Assembly: GCA_046049675.1 (NCBI GenBank)
Contig: JBJORA010000069.1
Coordinates: 1-41,219, forward strand
From: CAIXQW01 sp046049675
GTDB taxonomy: Bacteria; Bacteroidota; Bacteroidia; Chitinophagales; Chitinophagaceae
Direction: 5' to 3'
DNA: 41,219 bases
Below the pieces are notes generated by a model. The model saw only the letters and a list, made by a program, of their open reading frames with translations. It was not told the origin of the DNA and did no database searches. Positions within the stretch are counted from its first letter, which is position 1; every line of letters starts with the position of its first letter. A program made the translations under genes and the position numbers. Shown one piece after another: positions 7,986 through 15,523 of the stretch.

Positions 7986-7989
7986 ATGG

Positions 7990-10416
7990 GTGAAGCATCT
8001 ATTAGTATTACTTTTTGTAGCACTGAGCACACTTGCTTTGGCACAAACTTCGGCTAGTCGACAAACCCGCGCCAATAACAGCCGAAGCGATAGTATCGAT
8101 ATCAAACATATCGCTATCTCTTTGCTCAATGTAGATTACAACAGTCAAAGCGTTAATGCATTTGCCGACCTCAAGTGCTTTAGTAAGGTCAATGCTACAA
8201 GCTATATTGACTTTGATTTGGAAGGCCCAATTGCAGACTCTGTATTTGTAAACGGTGCAGCAGCCACATTTGTCCATCAAGCTAGTAATGTGCGTGTACA
8301 GTTACCTGCCACACTTAATACTGGCGATTCTTGCCAAGTGCGCATCTACTATAGTGGTCATCCAAAAGCCGATCCTCAATGGGGTGGTTTTGTTTTTAGT
8401 GGCGTCTACGCCTTTAATATGGGTGTTGGCTTTATTAGTCAGCCGCACACGATTGGTCGTTATTGGTTTCCCTGCTTCGATAATTTTGTAGAACGTAGTA
8501 CTTACGAGTTTTTTGTAACAACTAGCAATTCAAGAAAAGCAGTTTGTAATGGTCAGTTGCTCGATAGTACCATCAACGGCAGCGATGTCACTTGGCATTG
8601 GTATTTACAAGAAAATATTCCAAGCTACTTAGCTAGTGTAGCTATAGCACCTTATGTTACCGTTCGCGATACTTTGATTGGCATGAACGGACAAGTACCT
8701 GTTGAAATTACTTGTTTGGCTAGCGAGGTAAATAATGTGAACGGTAGTTTCGCGCAATTGCAACAAAGCTTTACCATGCTTGAGCAACGCTTCGGTGCTT
8801 ATCAATGGAGCAAAGTTGGTTATACGCTTGTACCATTTACGGCCGGCGCAATGGAACATGCTACCAATATTCATATCGGCAAGGCATTTATTGATGGTTC
8901 GCTCAATTATGCAACACTCATTGCTCACGAACTTAGTCACCATTGGTTTGGCGATCTTGCAACTTGCAGCACTGCACAAGATATGTGGCTCAACGAAGGC
9001 TGTGCAAGTTATTGCGAATTTCTGCATACCGAATACGTTAGCGGCGCAGCGGCCTACTTAACTGCTTACCGCGACAACCATTATAGTATGTTGGGCACGG
9101 CGCATATCAACGACGATGCCTATCGTGCTATTTCTCCAATGGATAGCAACTATACATACAGCACTACAGTTTACAACAAAGGCGCAGATGCTATACATAC
9201 TTTGCGCAGCTACCTAGGCGATAGCCTATTCTTTGCAAGCATGCAGCATTATTTAACGCAGCATAGTTTTACGCACGCCAGTACTGCTGATCTTAGTGCA
9301 AGTATTGCAACAGTATGTGGCACTAGCTATCAGCACTTTTTTGATGGCTGGATTTTACAACCTGGCTTTGCCAACTTTACGATAGATAGTATTTTTAAGC
9401 AAGCGGAAAATAGCAATGTCAATGTGCAAGTGTTTTTGCGTCAACGTAAACATCAAAACACTAACTATCTCAGTAAAGTGCCATTGCGCATCAATTTCTT
9501 TAAGCCCGACTTTAGCTATATCACTAAAATCTATACGCTAGATGCACAATGCGCTGGCCCTATCTTCAATTTAGATTTTGATCCTGTAATGATTGTATTA
9601 GATCAAAACGATGCGCTTAGCGATGCTAGTACATGGGAAAGCAGAACAATTAAAACAACAAGTAGCAGTTGGGTACAATATACACAAGCCAAAGCACGCG
9701 TTAAAGTTACTGCCATAGCAAATACTACAGATAGTAGTTTACTGCGCATAGAACATCATTGGGTACATCCGGATAGATTTAGGGTGCCGCAAGGCGATTA
9801 TGTTTTGCATGATGCTAGATATTGGCGCGTAGATGGTATTAATTTACAAAACCTGAGTGGCTTCTTAAACTTTGCTTACAATGCTAGTAGTACCAATAGT
9901 TACCTAGATAGCAGTTGGTTGCAAGGCAATGAGAGTGATATTCGTTTATTCTACCGTGCCAATGCGCAGCAAGATTGGAGCTTTGCCGATGATAGCTTAA
10001 TAGCTGGTGCCCCAAGCGATAGAATTGGTCAGATCTACAGCAAAAAAATTCTTGCTGGCGATTATGCCTTAGGTATCCGACGTAGCGGCTATACCGATCC
10101 CATTGTAAGCGATGCAACTAGCCTACCTTGCGATAACGTGCTAAAACTAGAGCCTGAGTCAAACAATGCAAAGCCAGTTTACTTTATTGTTAGTCCAAAT
10201 CCGGCAGATAGTTTTATAGAAGTACAACTCAAAAATTCTCAGTGTGATTTATGCAGCCTTGTATTATCGCAAGATGGCAAAATACTACAGCAATATCTAA
10301 CTGGCAGCGTAAGCACCTTTAGACTTGATACCAGCAGATTGGCGCCTGGCACATATCAAATTAGTTTCATCAAAAATCAAAAAACCCTGCAGGCACAACA
10401 GCTCATCATTAGATAA
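7990..10416 (+). CDS. M1-family zinc metallopeptidase with T9SS sorting domain
   Basis: The product is 808 aa with a GTG start chosen because a signal peptide (MKHLLVLLFVALSTLALAQ) follows immediately. The zinc site is complete: HELSH at residues 313-317 and the third ligand Glu336, with the 18-residue spacing of gluzincins. Tyr395 in VYNKGAD fits the transition-state tyrosine. The exopeptidase motif reads GAMEH (286-290) instead of GAMEN, which I believe is common among Bacteroidota secreted members. The C-terminal roughly 80 residues (IVSPNPADSFIEV ... LAPGTYQISF ... LIIR) are a type-A T9SS sorting domain, so the enzyme should be exported to the cell surface or medium, probably trimming peptides for nutrition. 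The stop overlaps the cdaA start by 1 nt (TAATG). Confidence 0.92.
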   Translation: MKHLLVLLFVALSTLALAQTSASRQTRANNSRSDSIDIKHIAISLLNVDYNSQSVNAFADLKCFSKVNATSYIDFDLEGPIADSVFVNGAAATFVHQASNVRVQLPATLNTGDSCQVRIYYSGHPKADPQWGGFVFSGVYAFNMGVGFISQPHTIGRYWFPCFDNFVERSTYEFFVTTSNSRKAVCNGQLLDSTINGSDVTWHWYLQENIPSYLASVAIAPYVTVRDTLIGMNGQVPVEITCLASEVNNVNGSFAQLQQSFTMLEQRFGAYQWSKVGYTLVPFTAGAMEHATNIHIGKAFIDGSLNYATLIAHELSHHWFGDLATCSTAQDMWLNEGCASYCEFLHTEYVSGAAAYLTAYRDNHYSMLGTAHINDDAYRAISPMDSNYTYSTTVYNKGADAIHTLRSYLGDSLFFASMQHYLTQHSFTHASTADLSASIATVCGTSYQHFFDGWILQPGFANFTIDSIFKQAENSNVNVQVFLRQRKHQNTNYLSKVPLRINFFKPDFSYITKIYTLDAQCAGPIFNLDFDPVMIVLDQNDALSDASTWESRTIKTTSSSWVQYTQAKARVKVTAIANTTDSSLLRIEHHWVHPDRFRVPQGDYVLHDARYWRVDGINLQNLSGFLNFAYNASSTNSYLDSSWLQGNESDIRLFYRANAQQDWSFADDSLIAGAPSDRIGQIYSKKILAGDYALGIRRSGYTDPIVSDATSLPCDNVLKLEPESNNAKPVYFIVSPNPADSFIEVQLKNSQCDLCSLVLSQDGKILQQYLTGSVSTFRLDTSRLAPGTYQISFIKNQKTLQAQQLIIR

Positions 10417-11234
10417 TGACATTATTAACTTTATTTCAAGATATCGCTTTATTCTTCAAAGACTTTCGTCTCACCGACTTTATAGACTTATGTCTTGCTG
10501 GTGTACTTTTATTTTTTGTTTATCGCACCGTTAGAGGTACAGCTGCATTTAATATTTTAATCGGCATCGGGCTCGTTTACCTTTTATATGCCATTAGCAA
10601 TAAGTTGGATATGCGTATTTTGTCGAATATCCTAGATAAAATTATTAGTGTTGGTTTGCTTGGTTTAGTAGTCGTATTTCAACCAGAGATTAGAAAATTC
10701 TTGAGCAATTTGGCACGCAATAGCCCTGTTGGTAAAAATGGTGTGCTCAACAAGTTTTTGCAAAGCACAAGCATGCGCAATACCGCTGCAGAAGAAGATA
10801 CTGTTTTGCAAATTTCAAAGGCACTTAAATACTTTGTTGAAAACAAACTAGGCGCTTTACTCGTATTTGCTAAAAATAACCAACTGGAATTTGATACAAA
10901 AACTAGTGTGATGGTGCGTGGCATGGTAACGAGTAAATTGCTTGAAAGTATCTTCGAGAAAAACAGTCCCATACATGATGGTGCGGTAATTATCGACCAC
11001 AATGAACTGGTTGCGGCGCGCGTGGTATTACCATTGACAGACAATACTAATTTGCCGAGCCGCGTTGGATTACGTCACCGTGCGGCAGTTGGTGCCACCG
11101 AGCACAATGATGTGCTAGTAATTATTGTAAGCGAAGAAAACCAACAGATATCGTACGCCGAAGATGGCAAACTATATCAAAACACCACGATAGATGTAAT
11201 AAAGAAAAAGTTGTTTGAAGTGATGATTGGTTAG
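10416..11234 (+). CDS. cdaA: membrane diadenylate cyclase CdaA
   Basis: The product is 272 aa. Three N-terminal hydrophobic segments (about residues 22-37, 43-60 and 76-90) anchor it in the inner membrane. The DAC (DisA_N) domain follows, with the catalytic DGA at 188-190 (SPIHDGAVII) and RHR at 220-222 (GLRHRAAVGATEH). It condenses two ATP into c-di-AMP, a second messenger that controls potassium and osmolyte balance and wall homeostasis. The length and order fit the CdaA/TIGR00159 type. The ATG overlaps the stop of the M1 peptidase gene by one base, indicating translational coupling. It ends 3 nt before the convergent sppA stop. The usual Bacteroidota neighbour folP is absent here, though folK lies about 1.8 kb away. 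Confidence 0.95.
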   Translation: MTLLTLFQDIALFFKDFRLTDFIDLCLAGVLLFFVYRTVRGTAAFNILIGIGLVYLLYAISNKLDMRILSNILDKIISVGLLGLVVVFQPEIRKFLSNLARNSPVGKNGVLNKFLQSTSMRNTAAEEDTVLQISKALKYFVENKLGALLVFAKNNQLEFDTKTSVMVRGMVTSKLLESIFEKNSPIHDGAVIIDHNELVAARVVLPLTDNTNLPSRVGLRHRAAVGATEHNDVLVIIVSEENQQISYAEDGKLYQNTTIDVIKKKLFEVMIG

Positions 11235-11237
11235 ATC

Positions 11238-12986
11238 TTACTTAATCTCCAAATTAAATGGCATTCTCGCCATCACCTTATTTGTTCCCGCTTGGAAGTT
11301 CATAAAGTCTTTGTAGAAATTATATTGGTTGCCTAACATCGCTTTCAACTTTGCATCGCTTTCATTGTTTTGCAATTGGTTCAAAAATGCTTGTACACCA
11401 TCCTGCTTTACCGGATAAGTTACCAAACGATACTTAGACAACTTTGCCAATTGTGCTGCCTTTGCAATACACTGCTCTAAAGAAGCAAAGCCGTCCACAA
11501 GTTTTAAGTCTTTTGCATCAGCGCCAGTGTAGACGTGGCCTTGCGCAATATTTTCTACTGCTGCCAAATCCATTTTACGCGCTTGGCCTACACGAGTTTT
11601 AAATGTTACATAGGTGCTATCTAAAAACTCTTGTATCAAAGCTGTTTCTTGTGCAGACATGTTTCTGCTAAGGTTTGGAAAGTCGGCATAAGGACCAGTT
11701 TTAACAGCATCTGTACTAACGCCGAGTTTGTTCTTTAAGAAGCCTTCTATACCAAACATGATGCCTACAACGCCGATACTACCCGTGATGGTATTTGGCT
11801 GCGCAAAAATGCTATCACCTGCACAACTCATGTAGTAACCACCACTCGCAGCCACATCACCCATACTTACAATAATTGGTTTCTTCTTACGCAATTGCAC
11901 AAGCTCTTGGTATATATTTTCGCTAGCCATGGCACTACCGCCAGGCGAATTAATGCGCAGTACTACAGCTTTAATCTTATCATTGTTTGCTGCAGCACGA
12001 ATATCTTTTATTAAGGTCTCGCTAAAAATTCCTTCAGCATTGCCTTGCGCTTTACCATCGGCAATTTCTCCTTCAGCAAATATAACAGCCACTTTATCCG
12101 TGCCACTACCTTTGCTAATAGTCTTACAATACTTTGCCATATTAGCTAGGCGTGCGCTATACTTGTCGTTTACGCCACTTAGTTTTTTTAGTTTGCTCAA
12201 TACTTCGCCTTCGTAAGCAAGGCCGTCAATTAGTTTCTGCTGCAATGCATCTGCTGGTCTGCGTATGCTGTATTGTTGTGCTAAAGCGTCGATTTGTTCT
12301 GGTGTTTTACCGCTGCGTTGTGCCAAAGTTGTACACATGTCTTTATACAAATCACCAATTAGTGCACCAAGTTGTTCGCGGTTGGCATCGCTATACTTAT
12401 CTAAGCGATATGGTTCGCTAGCACCTTTGTATTTACCACAATAAAAGATTGTTGGTTTTACATCAAGTTTTTCTAAGCTGCCTTTGTAAAACATGCTTGT
12501 TGCTGCTAAACCTTTTAGCTCTACCATACCTGTAGGATTTGCAAAAAGACTATCAGCTACGCTAGCAATATAGAGCGTTTTTTGGTCAAGGTAGTCGCCA
12601 TAGGCATAGATTGGTTTTTTGCTTTGCTTGAATTTCACAAGCGCATCACGCAAATCGCTGCTTGTAGCCCAACCTGCGCTGCTCGCGCCACATTTAAGGT
12701 AGATACCAATTATTTTCTTGTCCGTTGCTGCTTGATCAATTGCACGAATCATTTCAAACAAACCATAGCTAGATTCTGAGCCACCGCCAAAGTCAAATGC
12801 TGCGGGTGTGGCTTGTTCACTTATGCCCTTGGATAAATTGATGGTCAAAAAACTTTTATCCTCTACAATAACGGCATCGCTACTGCTGCCTAGTGAAGCA
12901 CCAATGACGGTCATTACAAAAAAGCTTATCAGTGCAAAAGCCACGAGTGCCAATAGGCTTGCGAAGAAATATTTAAGAAATTGCAT
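11238..12986 (-). CDS. sppA: signal peptide peptidase SppA, 67K type
   Basis: The product is 582 aa, matching the long (67K) SppA with two tandem crotonase-like S49 domains. An N-terminal membrane anchor occupies about residues 5-32. The general-base lysine is Lys187 in GKYKGASEPY (N-terminal domain) and the nucleophile is Ser381 in GDVAASGGYYMSC (C-terminal domain), about 195 residues apart as in the E. coli enzyme. SppA degrades cleaved signal peptides in the inner membrane with its active site facing the periplasm. The gene diverges from folK with 58 nt between the start codons and converges on cdaA with a 3-nt gap. Confidence 0.95.
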   Translation of the reverse strand: MQFLKYFFASLLALVAFALISFFVMTVIGASLGSSSDAVIVEDKSFLTINLSKGISEQATPAAFDFGGGSESSYGLFEMIRAIDQAATDKKIIGIYLKCGASSAGWATSSDLRDALVKFKQSKKPIYAYGDYLDQKTLYIASVADSLFANPTGMVELKGLAATSMFYKGSLEKLDVKPTIFYCGKYKGASEPYRLDKYSDANREQLGALIGDLYKDMCTTLAQRSGKTPEQIDALAQQYSIRRPADALQQKLIDGLAYEGEVLSKLKKLSGVNDKYSARLANMAKYCKTISKGSGTDKVAVIFAEGEIADGKAQGNAEGIFSETLIKDIRAAANNDKIKAVVLRINSPGGSAMASENIYQELVQLRKKKPIIVSMGDVAASGGYYMSCAGDSIFAQPNTITGSIGVVGIMFGIEGFLKNKLGVSTDAVKTGPYADFPNLSRNMSAQETALIQEFLDSTYVTFKTRVGQARKMDLAAVENIAQGHVYTGADAKDLKLVDGFASLEQCIAKAAQLAKLSKYRLVTYPVKQDGVQAFLNQLQNNESDAKLKAMLGNQYNFYKDFMNFQAGTNKVMARMPFNLEIK

Positions 12987-13001
12987 AATTTGTACCTCTG
13001 T

Positions 13002-13033
13002 TTTGGTAAAAGTAAATCAGAGCACGTACTTTG
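13002..13033 (+). promoter_or_regulatory. candidate folK promoter
   Basis: TTTG at 13002-13005 is followed after 21 nt by TACTTTG (13027-13033), a -7 element with one spacer base missing compared with TAnnTTTG. It lies 11 nt before the folK ATG. It overlaps the sppA promoter read on the other strand. Confidence 0.4.
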
Positions 13034-13039
13034 CGCAAA
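13007..13039 (-). promoter_or_regulatory. sppA promoter (TTTG-N21-TACTTTTA)
   Basis: On the minus strand TTTG (13036-13039) and TACTTTTA (13007-13014) are separated by 21 nt. The -7 box ends 20 nt before the sppA start. The boxes interleave with the folK promoter candidate, so the two polymerases would compete for the same DNA. Confidence 0.5.
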
Positions 13040-13044
13040 GGCAA

Positions 13045-13539
13045 ATGATAAATGAGGCTTTTTTGTTGATAGGCGGCAATGTAGGTGCTACCACGCTTTA
13101 TTTGCGTCAAGCCCTGTATTTGCTGGAGGAAAAGGCGGGCACGGTGCTAGCAGCAAGCCCATTGTATAGCACCGCAGCTTGGGGTAATACCAAACAAAAC
13201 GACTTTTTGAATCAGGCGATACACCTGCAAACAACTTTATCGCCAGCAAGCTTACTAAATACTATCCTGCAAATCGAGCAAATGCTAGGTCGTGAACGCC
13301 ATGCACTGTGGGCTCCAAGGACAATAGATATTGATATTTTACTCTACGGCAAGCGCAATATTCAAACAAAGGCATTGCAAGTACCACATCCACGCTTGCA
13401 AGAAAGGTTATTTGCGCTAAAGCCTTTGGCGGATATTGGCGCCGATTTTACGCACCCAGTTTTTCGTTGCAGCATAGCAGATTTATTAGAAAAATGTACT
13501 GATCAATTGTCTGTGGAAATCTACAGCGATACGAATTGA
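13045..13539 (+). CDS. folK: 2-amino-4-hydroxy-6-hydroxymethyldihydropteridine pyrophosphokinase FolK
   Basis: The product is 164 aa, the usual HPPK length. It starts with EAFLLIGGNVGATTLYL (substrate loop, LLxGxNxG) and has SPLYSTAAWG, then FLNQAIHLQTTLSP and the HPPK signature RHALWAPRTIDIDILLYG, whose two Asp residues bind Mg2+. VPHPRLQERLFALKPL closes the domain. It transfers pyrophosphate from ATP to the pterin in folate synthesis. I chose the ATG at 13045: the frame is open further upstream, but that extension runs antisense through sppA and is not FolK-like. The deoxynucleoside kinase gene follows 37 nt downstream. Confidence 0.95.
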   Translation: MINEAFLLIGGNVGATTLYLRQALYLLEEKAGTVLAASPLYSTAAWGNTKQNDFLNQAIHLQTTLSPASLLNTILQIEQMLGRERHALWAPRTIDIDILLYGKRNIQTKALQVPHPRLQERLFALKPLADIGADFTHPVFRCSIADLLEKCTDQLSVEIYSDTN

Positions 13540-13576
13540 ATTTAGTGGCAAGTGCAACCTATTTTCGCAGCCCACT

Positions 13577-14212
13577 GTGCAATACCAATACATTACCATA
13601 GAAGGCAATATCGGTGCCGGCAAAACGACGCTTAGCACCCTGCTAGCGCAGCACTTCGATGCGCGATTGGTATTGGAACAGTTTGCAGATAATCCATTTC
13701 TTCCCAAATTTTACGAAAAGCCAGAGCAATATGCGTTTCAATTAGAAATGAGTTTTTTGGCTGAGCGCTTTAAGCAATTAAAGAATTTGCTAAATACGCG
13801 TGATATGTTTAGGCCTGTCACCATCACAGACTATTTATTTATTAAGTGTAAGTTGTTTGCCCACGTCAATCTAGCAGAAGACGAATATCGACTTTTTGAA
13901 AGTTTGTTCGATATTATTTATCCCAATTTACCGCATCCAGAATTGCTTGTGTATTTGCATAGTCCTGTACACAAGTTACAAGAAAATATCAAGCAACGCG
14001 CACGTAGTTACGAGCAAAGTATACCAGATGCATATTTACAAAGCATACAAGATGCTTATTGGGCGTACATGCGTACAGTTCAAATTCCTATTGTAATTGT
14101 AGATACAAGTCAAATAGATTTTGTAGCGCGCACAAAAGATTTTGAACTTATACTTGGCATTTTCGACAAAAAATGGCCAACGGGTATAACAGTGCTAAAT
14201 GGTGCCTTGTAG
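13577..14212 (+). CDS. deoxynucleoside kinase (dNK/dGK-dAK family)
   Basis: The product is 211 aa with a GTG start placed so that the first strand leads directly into the P-loop GNIGAGKT (residues 10-17). LEQFADNPFLPKFY follows and corresponds to the conserved Glu/Phe substrate region. DYLFIKCKLFAHVNL corresponds to the family's substrate-side helix. IKQRARSYEQSIPDAYLQSI is the Arg-rich LID region. These enzymes phosphorylate deoxynucleosides in the salvage pathway; whether this one prefers dA, dG or pyrimidines cannot be told. In Bacteroidota this kinase is often found beside folK, as here. A TATTTTCG box (13560-13567) lies 9 nt before the start. Confidence 0.9.
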   Translation: MQYQYITIEGNIGAGKTTLSTLLAQHFDARLVLEQFADNPFLPKFYEKPEQYAFQLEMSFLAERFKQLKNLLNTRDMFRPVTITDYLFIKCKLFAHVNLAEDEYRLFESLFDIIYPNLPHPELLVYLHSPVHKLQENIKQRARSYEQSIPDAYLQSIQDAYWAYMRTVQIPIVIVDTSQIDFVARTKDFELILGIFDKKWPTGITVLNGAL

Positions 14213-14252
14213 ATTTTGTTTTGCTTTTAGCGTAATTTTTTTAATTGATTGT

Positions 14253-14520
14253 ATTAAGATATCAGGGCTAAAGCCCCTCGCGTTATGTGCTGCGGCTTTT
14301 CGCAACGCAGCTATTAAGACAGCAGGGCTAAAGTCCGAAGTAAAGTTTTGGCAGTAAATGCAATGTCAAGGTTATTCTAGAATTAATAGCAGAACGTTGA
14401 ATTACAAGCGCAGTAAATTTTCACTAGTCCATTGAATAAACATATGTTTCCAATCCACAATCCAAATAATGAAAGTAGACTTAGATAACGCTGCGAAGGG
14501 GCTTTAGTGCTGATATGTTA
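14253..14520. repeat. inverted-repeat element with CTAAAGCCC cores (MITE-like)
   Basis: Copy A (14259-14277) reads ATATCAGGGCTAAAGCCCC. Copy B (14319-14336), 60 bp away, repeats the ATTAAGA...CAGGGCTAAAG core in the same direction. Copy C (14484-14516) is the reverse complement of A: ATATCAG and CTAAAGCCCC are identical around two mismatched bases, and both are followed by a TCGC and GTTAT tail. Copies A and C thus form inverted ends of a roughly 260-bp element. Between A and B a small hairpin GCTGCG/CGCAGC (14289-14311) occurs. No transposase is present. It may be a miniature inverted-repeat element or a structured intergenic repeat. Confidence 0.5.
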
Positions 14521-14611
14521 GTCTCGACAACCTACAGCCGATTATCCTACACTATTGATGCACAAAAATGCCAGACTACAAAAATCATACTTTTTATACT
14601 TTCAATTATTA

Positions 14612-14641
14612 TTGAAAATATAAAATACTGTTGTACATTTG
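14612..14641 (+). promoter_or_regulatory. promoter TTG-N19-TACATTTG for the membrane protein pair
   Basis: TTG at 14612-14614 and a perfect TAnnTTTG (TACATTTG, 14634-14641) are 19 nt apart. The box ends 23 nt before the ATG at 14665. This supports 14665 as the start, since the alternative start at 14515 would be upstream of the promoter. Confidence 0.65.
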
Positions 14642-14664
14642 TACCAGACAAACGAGCTAGTACA

Positions 14665-15021
14665 ATGAACATCATAGCTTACACAATTTACCTCTTAACT
14701 ACAAGCTTCATCACCTTGGTGGTTGGTAAAAAATGTCACAAGTATGGTTACTTATACATTCTCAAATTATTTGATGGCAATGTGCAGACAGCCACCGCTA
14801 TCAACAATACACTCTTACTCTTATATTACTTACTCAATATAGGTTATGCAGCACTCATCTTAGTTACCTGGCAGGTTGTACCAAACCTTACCGAACTCAT
14901 CTATACCATAGCAAGCAAAATTGGCCTTATCGTTGCCACGCTTGCCCTTATTCACTACGCCAACATTGGCTGTTTGCTTTTAGCAAGCCGCTATGTTCAT
15001 AAAAACAATATCATTATTTAA
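14665..15021 (+). CDS. small membrane protein, first of a related tandem pair
   Basis: The product is 118 aa from the ATG at 14665. About three hydrophobic segments are visible: residues 4-20 (AYTIYLLTTSFITLVV), 47-65 (LLLLYYLLNIGYAALILV) and 83-105 (IGLIVATLALIHYANIGCLLLA). The conserved-looking core is INNTLLLLYYLLNIGYA and the later ALIHYANIG. The following protein has the same layout (TNKLFEIGFYLVNIGFA, then LMLFANMYM), so the two are likely diverged duplicates. I do not recognise a named family; similar small pairs exist in Bacteroidota as hypothetical proteins. A strong promoter lies at 14612-14641. An in-frame start at 14515 was rejected. Confidence 0.7.
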   Translation: MNIIAYTIYLLTTSFITLVVGKKCHKYGYLYILKLFDGNVQTATAINNTLLLLYYLLNIGYAALILVTWQVVPNLTELIYTIASKIGLIVATLALIHYANIGCLLLASRYVHKNNIII

Positions 15022-15041
15022 CCATCAAAATTTTCAAGATC

Positions 15042-15425
15042 ATGAACATCAACTTTTTATTCGTCGCCTACTGCATCTATTTACCAGTTGCACTTCTATT
15101 AACTTGGTATACAGCACACACATTGTTTAAGAACGCACGTGTGTTTATGCTAGACATCTTCCACAACAAAGAAGACATTGCACTAAGCACCAACAAGCTT
15201 TTTGAAATTGGCTTCTACCTAGTCAACATTGGTTTTGCACTACTCATATTACACATGGACTACATTACAAATGCTACTACCCTTTTTGAAAAGCTCAGCT
15301 ATAAATTAGGTGGCTTTGCAATCTATCTCGGCCTAATGCTTTTTGCCAACATGTATATGTTTTTTAGAGGTCGCAAGGCAGCTCGCCACAGCCAATGGTT
15401 GCGCGACAATGCTACAAAAGCTTAA
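15042..15425 (+). CDS. small membrane protein, second of a related tandem pair
   Basis: The product is 127 aa, starting 20 nt after the first member. Hydrophobic segments occur at about residues 5-24, 57-72 (GFYLVNIGFALLILHM) and 88-108 (LGGFAIYLGLMLFANMYMFF). A basic tail (RGRKAARHSQWLRD) suggests a cytoplasmic C-terminus. It shares with its neighbour the pattern N-x-L/F-x-x-x-Y-Y/F-L-x-N-I-G-Y/F-A, the E-K-x-x-x-K-x-G segment and the F/Y-A-N motif. The function is unknown, but the two may form a heteromeric membrane complex. A strong hairpin follows the gene at 15457-15500. Confidence 0.7.
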   Translation: MNINFLFVAYCIYLPVALLLTWYTAHTLFKNARVFMLDIFHNKEDIALSTNKLFEIGFYLVNIGFALLILHMDYITNATTLFEKLSYKLGGFAIYLGLMLFANMYMFFRGRKAARHSQWLRDNATKA

Positions 15426-15456
15426 GCAACGATAAGTAAAGCCTAAGCTAAAAGAA

Positions 15457-15500
15457 AATGTGCAAGTCGTTGTAGCATTCACTACATCTGCTTGCACATT
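15457..15500. terminator. bidirectional terminator hairpin between convergent genes
   Basis: Perfect 10-bp arms AATGTGCAAG (15457-15466) and CTTGCACATT (15491-15500) enclose a second stem TGTAG/CTACA (15471-15475 and 15482-15486). It lies between the plus-strand membrane gene (ends 15425) and the minus-strand lipoprotein gene (ends 15524). AT-rich sequence flanks both sides, so it could terminate both. Confidence 0.6.
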
Positions 15501-15523
15501 ATTTATTATTCTAATTATTTGAT

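Larger units (their letters stand above)
7430..7989 (+). other. 560-bp intergenic region containing an antitoxin remnant
   Basis: This gap lies between divergently oriented genes. Its first 240 bases are AT-rich and show nothing convincing. Bases 7673-7894 contain a broken antitoxin-like frame, described separately. The end carries the promoter of the M1 peptidase gene (7956-7985). No RNA gene or transposon end was seen. Confidence 0.6.
14213..14664 (+). other. 452-bp intergenic region with inverted repeats and a promoter
   Basis: The first part is AT-rich with T-runs after the kinase stop. Bases 14253-14520 hold a set of direct and inverted copies of a CTAAAGCCC-type repeat (see separate entry). 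The end carries the promoter for the small membrane protein pair. A longer frame starting at 14515 runs through here but its first 50 residues have no membrane-protein character. Confidence 0.6.

Noticed and set aside
12808..13044. Upstream in-frame extension of folK
   Set aside because: It runs antisense through the 5' part of sppA, has no FolK similarity, and lies upstream of the promoter candidate. The ATG at 13045 gives the normal HPPK length.
14515..14664. Upstream in-frame start of the first small membrane protein
   Set aside because: The added 50 residues lack homology features and include the promoter TTG-N19-TACATTTG.
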